In this document: positions 36,469 through 44,877 of the stretch, piece after piece
How the letters are laid out: every line of letters starts with the position of its first letter
Numbering within the stretch: the first letter of the stretch is position 1
Assembly: GCF_900130005.1 (NCBI RefSeq)
Contig: NZ_FQXP01000006.1
Location: 128,669 to 192,668 of the forward strand
DNA from: Clostridium collagenovorans DSM 3089
Lineage (GTDB): Bacteria > Bacillota > Clostridia > Clostridiales > Clostridiaceae
Length of the DNA stretch: 64,000 bases
Direction of reading: 5' to 3'
The notes under the pieces: model-generated
What the model saw: only the letters and a program-made list of their open reading frames with translations
Databases searched by the model: none
What the model was told of the DNA's origin: nothing
Position numbers and translations under genes: made by a program

Positions 36469-36964
36469 GAGTGAATTAAAATAGTAAAGAGAAGAATTTA
36501 TGGGCAGGAGTAAATTAAAAGTAGGTTACTCCTGCCTAATTTTTAAAACTATATTTAAATTTTTATATAAGTGGCATTTTTATATTTTTGAAAAATTATT
36601 CATAAATTCTATATTTATGCGAAAATTTCATGATAAGTGAATCTTTATTAAAAAGCAAATAGAAGAAAGAGTTACTATATAAATAATAAATACTAAATAA
36701 TATATATTATCATTTGAAAACTCAATAAGGCTCATAAGAAAAAACAATAGCAAAGAACAAGTAAAATTGTACAAATATATGGAAAATAAAGAAAATTTAA
36801 TATACAATAAATATATAAATATATAAAACGGCAATAGATGTGAATAACCGGTTCAATATTTAAACTAAGGATAAGTCTAACAAAAATAGTTTAACATTAG
36901 TTACTTTAATAATTATTGCTTTATATGTTAAGTTAAAAGTATTAAGAAATGGAGGGGACCATAA
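36469..36964 (+). other. Intergenic region after citG
   Basis: About 500 bases with the citG terminator at 36502-36545, then very AT-rich sequence with no convincing open frame. A promoter for the anti-sigma-like gene is expected near 36890-36950. Confidence 0.5.
36502..36545 (+). terminator. Intrinsic terminator after citG
   Basis: A perfect 11-base stem with GGCAGGAGTAA (36503-36513) pairing with 36526-36536, followed by AATTTTT. It ends the citC-citX-citG transcript. Confidence 0.88.
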
Positions 36965-37273
36965 ATGGAATGTGTAAATTTTAGAAACTATATGCATAAA
37001 TATATAAATGGTGAACTTTCAGAGGAACTTAAGTTAGAATTTGAACAACATAGAGATGAATGTCCTATGTGCAAGATGTTTTTAGAAGAGGAGTTATATC
37101 TAGAATCTTTAATAAAAGACATTAAAGAAAAAGAAACTGAATATATTTGTAAGGAAAGTAATAAGAGGGAGAGTTTTAATGAAAAAAACACCTATAGTAG
37201 AAAACAAGCTGTAAATACTATTAAGGTAATGTACTATATAGCTCCAGCTATTGTTATTTTCCTAATAGGTTAA
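36965..37273 (+). CDS. Anti-sigma-factor-like zinc-finger membrane protein
   Basis: A 102-residue protein. The N-terminal 50 residues contain the zinc-binding anti-sigma pattern Cys3 ... HRDECPMC (zf-HC2 type), and the C-terminus is one membrane helix (about 88-102, YYIAPAIVIFLIG) running to the end. Such proteins hold an extracytoplasmic-function sigma factor at the membrane. No sigma factor gene is adjacent, which is unusual. It stands alone, 122 bases before the thioredoxin gene. The GGAGGGGACC ahead of the ATG is a good ribosome site. The function is inferred from the motif only. Confidence 0.65.
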   Translation: MECVNFRNYMHKYINGELSEELKLEFEQHRDECPMCKMFLEEELYLESLIKDIKEKETEYICKESNKRESFNEKNTYSRKQAVNTIKVMYYIAPAIVIFLIG

Positions 37274-37317
37274 GGAAAAAAATACTAGGTATATTTTGTA
37301 AATATTTTTTAAAAACG

Positions 37318-37346
37318 TTGACCATTTTTATTCTTTAGTATATATT
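37318..37346 (+). promoter_or_regulatory. Sigma-A type promoter of the thioredoxin gene
   Basis: TTGACC at 37318-37323 and TATATT at 37341-37346 are 17 bases apart. The start codon of the thioredoxin gene is 49 bases downstream of the -10 element. Confidence 0.75.
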
Positions 37347-37394
37347 ATTAGTATAATACCTTGTAGGGGTATATATTAATGGAGGTATTTCATT

Positions 37395-37706
37395 ATGTTA
37401 GAAATAAATAAAAATAATTTTATTCAAGAAGTTTTAGGTGAAGATAAAGTAGTTGTAGCAGATTTTTGGGCATCATGGTGTGGTCCTTGTAAAATGTTAG
37501 CGCCAGTTTTAGAAGAAATATCATCAGAAATGAAAAACGTTAAATTTGTTAAGATTAATATAGATGATAATCCTAATTTAGCACAACAGTTTAGAGTAGC
37601 AAGTATACCTACACTTATGGTATTTAAGGATGGGGACATAAAAAATAAAATTGTTGGGTTTAGACCTAAAAGTGAAATTGTAGATTTAGTAAGTAAGCAC
37701 GTTTAA
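37395..37706 (+). CDS. trxA: Thioredoxin
   Basis: A 103-residue thioredoxin with the redox site WCGPC (C29 and C32) in VADFWASWCGPCKMLAPVLEE-type context, VKINIDDNPNLAQQFRVASIPTLMVFKDG with the cis-proline IPT, and the KSEIVDLV end. It reduces disulfides in cytoplasmic proteins. It has its own promoter and terminator. The reductase-like gene 317 bases downstream is the probable electron donor. GGAGGT precedes the ATG. Confidence 0.96.
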   Translation: MLEINKNNFIQEVLGEDKVVVADFWASWCGPCKMLAPVLEEISSEMKNVKFVKINIDDNPNLAQQFRVASIPTLMVFKDGDIKNKIVGFRPKSEIVDLVSKHV

Positions 37707-38023
37707 TATTTAAAATGGTATGTAGCATAAACTACATACCATTTTGTTAATTATGAAGTAAAATACAAATTCTAGAGTTAATATAATAATGTGTATATTA
37801 GTAGTAAGATACATATCATAAGTAAAAGAACTAAGAAGTTAAAAAAATAGAGAAAAGCTATGAGAGGCAAGGGAATAGATTTCATAAGATAAAGAAGAAG
37901 CAAGAAGGAAAAGGGTTAATATTTTAAAATATAGAGAAAAGTAAAAGAAGATAAGTAAAATATAAAAAGTTACATAAGATAAATAATGAATTGATTGGAA
38001 ATATAAAATTTAGAGGTGATATT
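37707..38023 (+). other. Purine-rich leader region between trxA and the reductase
   Basis: After the trxA terminator (37711-37748) about 230 bases from 37795 to 38023 are strikingly rich in A and G on this strand and nearly devoid of C. No protein frame is present. It probably holds the promoter and untranslated leader of the reductase gene. Confidence 0.55.
37711..37748 (+). terminator. Intrinsic terminator of trxA
   Basis: A 14-base perfect stem (37712-37725 with 37732-37745) and six-base loop end in TTTTGTT. It lies six bases after the trxA stop. Confidence 0.9.
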
Positions 38024-38881
38024 ATGGAAAGATATGATATAGCTATAGTAGGAAGTGGCCCTGCTGGATTAGAAGCCGCTATAAATGCGAAAATAAGAAA
38101 TAAAAGCTTTATACTTTTTGGAAGCAAAGATTTAACTACAAAGTTACTTAAGGCGCCTAAGGTTAATAATTATCTTGGATTTTATGGCAAGACAGGAGCA
38201 GAAATTAAAGGTGAATTTGAGAAGCATTTAGAGTTTATGGGTGTAGAATTAACCCCTGAAAGAATAAATGCAATATACTCAATGGGTGATTATTTTGCTT
38301 TAATGGTAAATGAGAAAATGTATGAAGCTAAGACAGTTATATTAGCTACAGGTATGTCTTATTCTCAACCATTAAAGGGTGAAGAAGAGTTTTTAGGAAA
38401 AGGTGTAGGATATTGTGCTACTTGCGATGCTCCATTATATAAGGGTAAGGTTGTAACTGTAGTAGGATACAATAAAGAGGCTGAAGAGGAAGCTAACTAT
38501 GTTAGTGAACTTGCAGCTAAGCTTTATTATGTACCTATGTATACAGGTGAGTATAAATTAAATTCAAATATTGAAATAGTAGAAGATAAGCCAGTAGAGA
38601 TTCTTGGTGATGATCATGTAAATAAATTGGTGCTGTCTAAACAAGAGCTTATTACAGATGGAATATTTGTTTTAAAGGATAGTGTTTCTCCAGGTCAACT
38701 TGTTCCAGGTTTACAAATAGAGGATGGTCATATTAAAGTTGATAGAAGTATGAAAACTAATTTAAAGGGATGCTTTGCTGCTGGAGATTGTGTTGGTAAA
38801 CCATATCAATATATAAAATCAGCAGGAGAAGGATTAGTTGCAGCACTAAGTGCAGTTTCATATTTAGATGGAAACAGATAA
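38024..38881 (+). CDS. Thioredoxin reductase-like flavoprotein, probably ferredoxin-dependent (FFTR type)
   Basis: From ATG 38024 (after GAGGTGA) the protein has 285 residues. The FAD motif IVGSGPAGLEAA starts at residue 8, the redox site CATCD holds C131 and C134, and FAAGDCVGKPYQYI lies near the C-terminus. In NADPH-dependent enzymes the second nucleotide domain has GGGxxA and HRRxxxR. Here the corresponding region reads VVGYNKEAEEEANY and YVPMYTG, so both motifs are missing. This matches the known pyridine-nucleotide-independent, ferredoxin-linked thioredoxin reductases of clostridia. Ferredoxin use is inferred from that homology. It lies downstream of trxA with a separate terminator between them. 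Confidence 0.85.
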   Translation: MERYDIAIVGSGPAGLEAAINAKIRNKSFILFGSKDLTTKLLKAPKVNNYLGFYGKTGAEIKGEFEKHLEFMGVELTPERINAIYSMGDYFALMVNEKMYEAKTVILATGMSYSQPLKGEEEFLGKGVGYCATCDAPLYKGKVVTVVGYNKEAEEEANYVSELAAKLYYVPMYTGEYKLNSNIEIVEDKPVEILGDDHVNKLVLSKQELITDGIFVLKDSVSPGQLVPGLQIEDGHIKVDRSMKTNLKGCFAAGDCVGKPYQYIKSAGEGLVAALSAVSYLDGNR

Positions 38882-39017
38882 GAGAGATAAAAATTAAAAC
38901 ATATAAGAAGTAAGCACTTTAAGAAGATTATAGTAGAACTAAGAGCGAAATTTATTAAGAAGTAATAGTAAATACTATAAGATAGTAGCTTTAACGGATA
39001 TGTAAAACAAGAAGTAA

Positions 39018-39060
39018 TAAAAAAAGGATGCTATAGTTTTAAGCTATGGCATCCTTTTTT
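39018..39060. terminator. Bidirectional terminator between the reductase and the hydrolase genes
   Basis: A long hairpin with A-run left arm (39020-39036) and right arm 39044-39060 ending in TTTTTT. It is symmetric in A and T runs, so it can stop transcription from both the reductase gene on + and the SleB-like gene on -. Confidence 0.88.
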
Positions 39061-39102
39061 GCTTAATATTAAATTATTTTTATATATTATCTACTATTTA
39101 GG

Positions 39103-39633
39103 TTAATTCACTTCAAAGAAAACGTGGTTTCCTATTTGAGTTACATTCTCCTTTCTGATGTTGCTCATCCAGTCACAGGTTGCTATGGCTGGGTTATAAA
39201 AGAATGTACATTTTACATAAGGTTCTTCACTTGCTATTGCATCGTATACTGCTGAATAGCATTCATCATTAGGGGTAACATTTATTTCTCCATCAATAAC
39301 GCAAGAAAATGCGCCGGGAAATTTTACAACTTCTGATACGGTGCTAGGAAATCTATAATCTTTAACTCTGTTTAAAATAACAGAAGCTACAGCTACCTTT
39401 CCTTCGTAAGGTTCTCCTCTACTTTCACCGTAAACAATTTTAGCCATTAAATCTATATCCTTTTTATTAAGGTATATTCCACTATTATTAAACACATTTA
39501 CAGATTCAGTTGTATCTAAGTATAAACTTTTACTTTCTTCATTGCTATAGATAGCTTCAACTTCTTTAGAAGGGAATATTAAAAATAAATTCATTAATAT
39601 TAAGCTAACTATGAGACTTTTTTTATATAACAT
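39103..39633 (-). CDS. SleB/CwlJ-type cell-wall hydrolase, secreted
   Basis: A 176-residue protein. Residues 1-28 are a signal peptide (LIVSLILMNLFLIF then a VEA-type cleavage site). The remainder is a Hydrolase_2 domain of the SleB/CwlJ family: IVYGESRGEPYEGKVAVASVI, GAFSCVIDGEIN, CTFFYNPAIA and the GNHVFFE end. Such enzymes break muramic-delta-lactam or other bonds of spore cortex and peptidoglycan. Whether this copy acts in germination or in growth cannot be told. The active-site glutamate is the E of GESRGEP. Confidence 0.87.
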   Translation of the reverse strand: MLYKKSLIVSLILMNLFLIFPSKEVEAIYSNEESKSLYLDTTESVNVFNNSGIYLNKKDIDLMAKIVYGESRGEPYEGKVAVASVILNRVKDYRFPSTVSEVVKFPGAFSCVIDGEINVTPNDECYSAVYDAIASEEPYVKCTFFYNPAIATCDWMSNIRKENVTQIGNHVFFEVN

Positions 39634-39728
39634 TATAGTAACACTCCTTGGTAATTATAATATAATTACGCTTAGTGTACTCAAAAATATTAGAAATATA
39701 CAAAATAACTTTAAAGTTATGATAATTC

Positions 39729-40793
39729 TTAAATAAATTTACTTCTATAGGAGATAAATTCATAACTAAGAGAATCAAAAGAACTTGTTAAAGTTTTCAA
39801 GTGTTCATTTATTTCTGTATATAAAGATTCATAGTGCTGTTGTATAGTTTTAGCCTTTTTTTCTGAAGATGCATTAAAAACATCAGTGTACTCAGAGGTA
39901 ATTAAGGAATCTAAATTTTCAATTTGAGTTTTCAAATTACTTTTTAAAGAAGTTGATTTTTCTTGCAAGGATTTAGCTTCCTCAGGAAAAGTTATCTTAT
40001 CAAATTCCTCGGAGAAGCTTTCAAAGCTTGATTTTAAATCCTTAATCTCCTTTAAAATATTTGTATAGTCATAATTATCTTGATGTATTCTAGATAATGA
40101 GTATTTTAAATCACTGTCAGATAGAAGTTTTTGAAAACTATTTAGTGTTGAGTCAAATTTATTTATAAATTTAGACTGTTTTTCTAATAAATTAGCGTTT
40201 TGAGTATTTTCTGTTATCTTATGGTTAGTATAATTTATAAAGTCATTAGTAAAGTCATTAAAGGTTTTATCTAGCTTTACGGAATACATGCTATCGTTTA
40301 TTACAAAATAAGAATTTCTTGTACTTTGAAGATAACCTTTAAAGTCATTAAGTGATTCAGTTAAATCATTGCTCTTAGGGTTACTTAAAATAGCTAACAT
40401 TTGTTGATATAATTTAATGTTGTTATCTAGCCCGGTAAGCAAGTTTTTATGATCATCTCTGTAATTTGAGGGTATAGAAATAGTAGTTATAGTACTATTT
40501 GCTTCCTTTAATTTTGATATAAACTGTGGTATATTTTCTTTTAATTTTTCCTCCTCTATGGAGTTACTTAATTTATAGGAGCTACATTTATGATTAGTAT
40601 CACTAATGACCTCACTAATAGTTTTTATAGCGTTTTTATATTCCTTATTCGGTTTATTGACTATAGGAAAATATGTAACAGAAAAAACTAATATTAAAAA
40701 TAACGTAATTCCTAAAAATAGTCCTAAAAATCTTAAAAATTTACTCTTTTTTGTTGATATTAATGGTTTTTTTATGGTTTTCAAACTATTCAA
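39729..40793 (-). CDS. Hypothetical membrane-anchored coiled-coil protein
   Basis: A 354-residue protein with a basic N-terminus (STKKSKFLRFLG), one membrane helix (about 20-44) and a long extracellular part made almost entirely of alpha-helical, Lys/Glu/Ser-rich sequence with heptad-like spacing. I do not recognise a family. Leu, Ile and Phe recur in coiled-coil positions from about residue 60 to the end. It is divergent from cdaA and lies behind the SleB-like hydrolase. A cell-surface role is inference only. Confidence 0.6.
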   Translation of the reverse strand: MNSLKTIKKPLISTKKSKFLRFLGLFLGITLFLILVFSVTYFPIVNKPNKEYKNAIKTISEVISDTNHKCSSYKLSNSIEEEKLKENIPQFISKLKEANSTITTISIPSNYRDDHKNLLTGLDNNIKLYQQMLAILSNPKSNDLTESLNDFKGYLQSTRNSYFVINDSMYSVKLDKTFNDFTNDFINYTNHKITENTQNANLLEKQSKFINKFDSTLNSFQKLLSDSDLKYSLSRIHQDNYDYTNILKEIKDLKSSFESFSEEFDKITFPEEAKSLQEKSTSLKSNLKTQIENLDSLITSEYTDVFNASSEKKAKTIQQHYESLYTEINEHLKTLTSSFDSLSYEFISYRSKFI

Positions 40794-40960
40794 CTCCTTT
40801 ATATTGTGATTTGGAAAAATATTATAAAAATTATATCAAAAACCATAGGTTTAATAAATAAGATGTAGTAAAAAATAAATAAAAAATATAGTAAAAGTAC
40901 AACTATAATTTACTGTATTGGTGTATAATTATTTATATAACACTTTAAAGTCGGGGTGAG

Positions 40961-41812
40961 ATGGTGGAGTACCTAAACATAATTCTTAATACTATAAAAA
41001 ATATGACTGTCTTTAACATTTTAGACATAGCTGTGGTATCTTTAATTTTTTATAAGATATATACATTAATAAAAGAAACTAGAGCGGAACAATTATTAAA
41101 AGGAATTTTACTCATATTTTTATTAATACCTATAAGTGATACTTTACATTTAACAACCTTAAATTGGATTTTAAATGAAACCATAACCATAGGTGTTTTA
41201 ACTATAGTTATCATATTTCAACCAGAAATTAGGAGAGCTTTAGAACATATAGGTAGGAGCACTTTTACAGAAAAGTTAACTTTAAGAGATGAAGCAGTGA
41301 GAGACAATGTGGTTACAGAACTTGTAACTGCTGTAGATAATTTAGCAAAAGAAAAAGTTGGAGCATTAATAATTTTAGAACAAAAAACAGGGCTTGGAGA
41401 AGTAATAAATACAGGTACTAAAATAGATGCCTTAGTGTCAGCGGCATTATTAGAAAATATTTTTGTAGTAAATACACCTCTACATGATGGAGCAACTGTT
41501 ATAAGAGATAATAGAGTAGTAGCTTCAGGATGTTTTTTACCTTTAACAGAAAACAAGTCTATTAATAAACAACTAGGTACTAGACATAGAGCAGCTATAG
41601 GGCTGTCAGAAACAGCAGATGCATTAGTTATTGTAGTATCTGAGGAAACAGGAACTATATCAATAGCTATTAATGGTAAATTAATAAGAAATTTCGATAA
41701 AGAAAAATTGAAGAATGTGTTGATGAGAGTTTTGGGAAATAGAGAAAACAAAAAGAGCACAATCAAAGAGAGGGTGAAATCATGGATAAAGAAAAAAGAC
41801 ACAAATTCATAA
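40961..41812 (+). CDS. cdaA: Diadenylate cyclase CdaA (c-di-AMP synthase)
   Basis: Makes c-di-AMP from two ATP at the membrane; c-di-AMP controls osmolyte, potassium and cell-wall homeostasis. The 283-residue protein has three N-terminal membrane segments (to about 85) and a DisA_N domain with HDGATVIRDNRVVASGCFLPL and GTRHRAAIGLSE, the DGA and RHR catalytic motifs. Start could be the ATG at 40961 or the adjacent GTG at 40964, which is better spaced from GGGGTGAG. CdaR overlaps its end by 31 bases. GlmM, usually the third gene, is not next. Confidence 0.95.
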   Translation: MVEYLNIILNTIKNMTVFNILDIAVVSLIFYKIYTLIKETRAEQLLKGILLIFLLIPISDTLHLTTLNWILNETITIGVLTIVIIFQPEIRRALEHIGRSTFTEKLTLRDEAVRDNVVTELVTAVDNLAKEKVGALIILEQKTGLGEVINTGTKIDALVSAALLENIFVVNTPLHDGATVIRDNRVVASGCFLPLTENKSINKQLGTRHRAAIGLSETADALVIVVSEETGTISIAINGKLIRNFDKEKLKNVLMRVLGNRENKKSTIKERVKSWIKKKDTNS

Positions 41813-43026
41813 TCCAAATTTGTTGTGTATTAGCTTCATTTATTTTGTGGCTCTATATATCCAATGTGCAGAACCCTGTCGTAAGTAGAACAATTAAAAA
41901 GGTGCCGGTTACAGTGGAAGGCTTAGATACCTTAGCACAACATAGCTTCGTAGCTACATCAGATGGAAGTTATGATGTTGATATTACTGTTAAGGGGAAA
42001 ACTTCGGATGTAAATACATTAGAAAAGCATGAAATAAAACTAGAAGCTAATCTTGCTGACTATGCATTAAAGGAAGGTGATAATAGAATACCTATTATCA
42101 TAAAACAACTTCCGGATAACGTTACTGTTGTAAATAGTAGTCAGCTATGGGTTAATATAAATTTAGATGCATTGCAATCTAAAAACTTTCCAGTAAAACT
42201 TAATATTAGCGGAAAGGTTTCAGAAGGATATAACGTAAGCGATATTGTAAAAAGCCCTGATGAAGTAAAGGTCAGTGGAGCTACATCAAAGCTTAATCAA
42301 GTAAAAGAGGTTGTTGCTGATGTGAATCTTGAGGGTGTATCAGAGGCAAAGACTGTAACAGCTGAGTTAAATGCTGTGGATTCAGCAGGAAAGGTTATAA
42401 GTGGCTTAGATATATCACCAAGGACTGTAAATATACAAATACCAGTGAATAAGGTGAAAACTGTACCAGTTAAAATAAATACTAAGAACACGGTGGATTC
42501 AGGACTTAGTCTACAAAGTGTAAAGACTTCAACCTATGAGGTTAAAATCACAGGAGAAGACTCTAAGTTAAATGAAGTTAATCAGATTGAAACTGAACCT
42601 GTAGATTTACAGGGAGTAAATAAGTCTACAAGCAAGGACGTTAAGCTTGTAGTACCAGAGGGAATAACAGTACTTGGAGACATTAAAACAATTACTGTAA
42701 AAGTAGAAGTTAGTAAGAGCGTATCAAAAAAAAGCTTTAAGGTACCAATTGTTTTTAATGGCTTAGGTGAAAATTTAGATATGACCTCAAATATGACTGA
42801 GGTTACGGTTACTTTAAATGGCGGTGAAAGTGACTTAGAAAAGGTTGATATATCTAAACTCTTAGGAGCTATAGATTTATCAGGTAAAGCAGAAGGAGAA
42901 CATACTATTTCAATTAGTATAAATGTTCCAAGTAACCTTTCACTAGAATCGCAAAGTACAAAGGAAGTACGAGTAGCTATTAAGAAAAAAGCTTCGGAGG
43001 GAACTAATGACAATTCAAATCACTAA
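41782..43026 (+). CDS. cdaR: CdaA regulator CdaR (YbbR-domain protein)
   Basis: CdaR is the membrane-anchored partner that modulates CdaA. The 414-residue protein has one N-terminal helix (about 9-26, IIQICCVLASFILWLYI) followed by four YbbR repeats of about 85-90 residues, each with a PVxV or LPxN/NL pattern: PVTVEGLDTLAQHSFV, FPVKLNISGKVSEGY, VPVKINTKNTVDSG, FKVPIVFNGLGEN. It starts inside cdaA (31-base overlap) with GAGAGGGTGA, so the two are co-translated. Its stop overlaps the next gene by 20 bases. Confidence 0.92.
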   Translation: MDKEKRHKFIIQICCVLASFILWLYISNVQNPVVSRTIKKVPVTVEGLDTLAQHSFVATSDGSYDVDITVKGKTSDVNTLEKHEIKLEANLADYALKEGDNRIPIIIKQLPDNVTVVNSSQLWVNINLDALQSKNFPVKLNISGKVSEGYNVSDIVKSPDEVKVSGATSKLNQVKEVVADVNLEGVSEAKTVTAELNAVDSAGKVISGLDISPRTVNIQIPVNKVKTVPVKINTKNTVDSGLSLQSVKTSTYEVKITGEDSKLNEVNQIETEPVDLQGVNKSTSKDVKLVVPEGITVLGDIKTITVKVEVSKSVSKKSFKVPIVFNGLGENLDMTSNMTEVTVTLNGGESDLEKVDISKLLGAIDLSGKAEGEHTISISINVPSNLSLESQSTKEVRVAIKKKASEGTNDNSNH

Positions 43027-44605
43027 TATAAATTTAGATATAAATGAGCCAATGGACTCACTTAAGTCTAAGGTAGCAAGAAAATTAAAATTAAGAGAGA
43101 ATGATATAAAAGAGCTTCGAGTAGTAAAAGAATCAATAGATGCAAGAAAAAAGGATAACATAAAATTTAACTATGCTGTAGAAGTTGAATGTGAAAAGGA
43201 GACTTCCGTTATTAGTAGAGTTAATAGTAATGATGTTAAAATAGCACCTGAGAAATATGTACCTGAATTCGAGCAAGGAAATAAAAAGTTAAGTCATAGA
43301 CCTATAATCGTAGGAATGGGACCAGCAGGATTATTTGCTGGTCTTCTTATGGCTCAAAAGGGCTATAGACCTATTATTGTTGAGCGTGGAGAGGCTGTAG
43401 AAGAACGTAGTAAAACGGTAGATAAATTTTGGCAAAGTGGAGTATTAAATAAAAACTCAAATGTTCAATTTGGAGAAGGTGGAGCGGGAACTTTTTCTGA
43501 TGGAAAACTTACAACTAGAATTAAGGATATAAGAGTTAACTATGTTTTAGAGGAACTTGTAAAGTCAGGAGCAGGTAAAGAGATAGAGTATTTGGCTAAG
43601 CCTCATGTTGGAACTGATGTGCTTAAAGAAGTAGTAAAGAATATAAGAAATGAAATTATAAGCTTAGGGGGAGAAGTAAAGTTTAATTCAATCCTAGAGG
43701 ATATAAACATTAAGGATAAAAAGGTTTATTCAGTAGTTGTTAATGGAGAGGAAATTCCATGTGAGATACTTATATTATCAATAGGACATAGTGCTAGAGA
43801 TACATATGAAATGCTACTAAAGAGAAATGTTTTTATGTCTTCTAAGCCATTTGCTATAGGGGTAAGAGTCGAGCATGAGCAGTACTTAATCAATGAGAAT
43901 CAGTTTGGAAAGTATGCAGATCATCCTAGATTAAAAGCAGCGGAATATAAATTAACTCATACATGTAGAGCTTTAGACAGAGGAGTTTATAGTTTCTGTA
44001 TGTGTCCAGGAGGCGTAGTTGTTGCTTCAGCATCAGAGGAAGGAAAGCTTGTTACTAATGGAATGAGTTACTCTAAGAGAGATAAGGAAAATGCCAATTC
44101 AGCTATTGTTGTTTCAATTAAACCATCAGATTTTGAAGGTGATTCTCCTTTAGCTGGAATGGAGTTCCAAAGAAAATATGAGGAATTATCATTTAATCTA
44201 GGTGGTGGGAACTACATGGCACCAGTACAGAGAATAGATGATTTCTTAAAAGATAATGTAAGTAGCAAGTTAGGAAATGTAACACCAACATATAAACCTG
44301 GCTACGAATTTAGAGATATGAGAGAATGTTTACCATCATATGTGGTGGAATCTTTAAAGGATGGATTTACTAACTTTGATAGAAAGATAAAGGGATTTGC
44401 AGGATGCAATACTGTAATGACTGGAATAGAAACTAGAACTTCAGCTCCAGTAAGGATAGATAGAAATGAATTAGGAGAAAGTATTTCTACTAAGGGATTA
44501 TATCCAGCAGGTGAAGGTGCAGGATATGCTGGAGGAATAATTTCAGCAGCTGTTGATGGAGTGAAAATAGCAGAAAGCATAATCAAGGAATGGATTCTTG
44601 AGTAA
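43007..44605 (+). CDS. FAD-dependent oxidoreductase (COG2509 family)
   Basis: A 532-residue protein of the uncharacterised FAD-dependent dehydrogenase family COG2509. An N-terminal unit of about 90 residues is followed by the FAD motif PIIVGMGPAGLFAGLLMAQKG, then QFGEGGAGTFSDGKLTT, ILSIGHSARDT, CMCPGGVVVASASEEGKL and a C-terminal GEGAGYAGGIISAAVDG. It is found next to cdaA-cdaR in several clostridia; function is unknown. It overlaps cdaR by 20 bases, so it belongs to the same operon. It ends before a terminator, which closes the unit without glmM. Confidence 0.85.
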   Translation: MTIQITNINLDINEPMDSLKSKVARKLKLRENDIKELRVVKESIDARKKDNIKFNYAVEVECEKETSVISRVNSNDVKIAPEKYVPEFEQGNKKLSHRPIIVGMGPAGLFAGLLMAQKGYRPIIVERGEAVEERSKTVDKFWQSGVLNKNSNVQFGEGGAGTFSDGKLTTRIKDIRVNYVLEELVKSGAGKEIEYLAKPHVGTDVLKEVVKNIRNEIISLGGEVKFNSILEDINIKDKKVYSVVVNGEEIPCEILILSIGHSARDTYEMLLKRNVFMSSKPFAIGVRVEHEQYLINENQFGKYADHPRLKAAEYKLTHTCRALDRGVYSFCMCPGGVVVASASEEGKLVTNGMSYSKRDKENANSAIVVSIKPSDFEGDSPLAGMEFQRKYEELSFNLGGGNYMAPVQRIDDFLKDNVSSKLGNVTPTYKPGYEFRDMRECLPSYVVESLKDGFTNFDRKIKGFAGCNTVMTGIETRTSAPVRIDRNELGESISTKGLYPAGEGAGYAGGIISAAVDGVKIAESIIKEWILE

Positions 44606-44628
44606 ATAAACTTTAATAATTAAGTAAT

Positions 44629-44675
44629 TAGTGGATTTTATTAACATAATAGGTGAAATAAAGTCCACTTTTTTA
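44629..44675 (+). terminator. Intrinsic terminator of the cdaA-cdaR-FAD operon
   Basis: A 13-base stem with one G-U position (44630-44642 with 44657-44669) and 14-base loop is followed by TTTTTTAT. It lies 24 bases after the FAD-protein stop. Confidence 0.85.
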
Positions 44676-44877
44676 TGTTAATTAATAAATATAATAAACT
44701 ACTTATCTTGAATTTAAGGTAACATATTTGTTAGAATAAAAGCAGAGTGTATAAAATCAGAAAAAAACAAATAATTAGTAATTTCTAAAAATTTGATTTG
44801 TATTTCCATAAATAGAAAAGCAAAGAATAGTTCATTCTTATTAATAAAAATATTTAGATTGAATAGGAGAGAAGTCT

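Noticed and set aside
41218..41817. A 199-residue open frame on - inside cdaA
   Set aside because: It is the reverse shadow of a strongly conserved gene; composition shows no independent coding signal.
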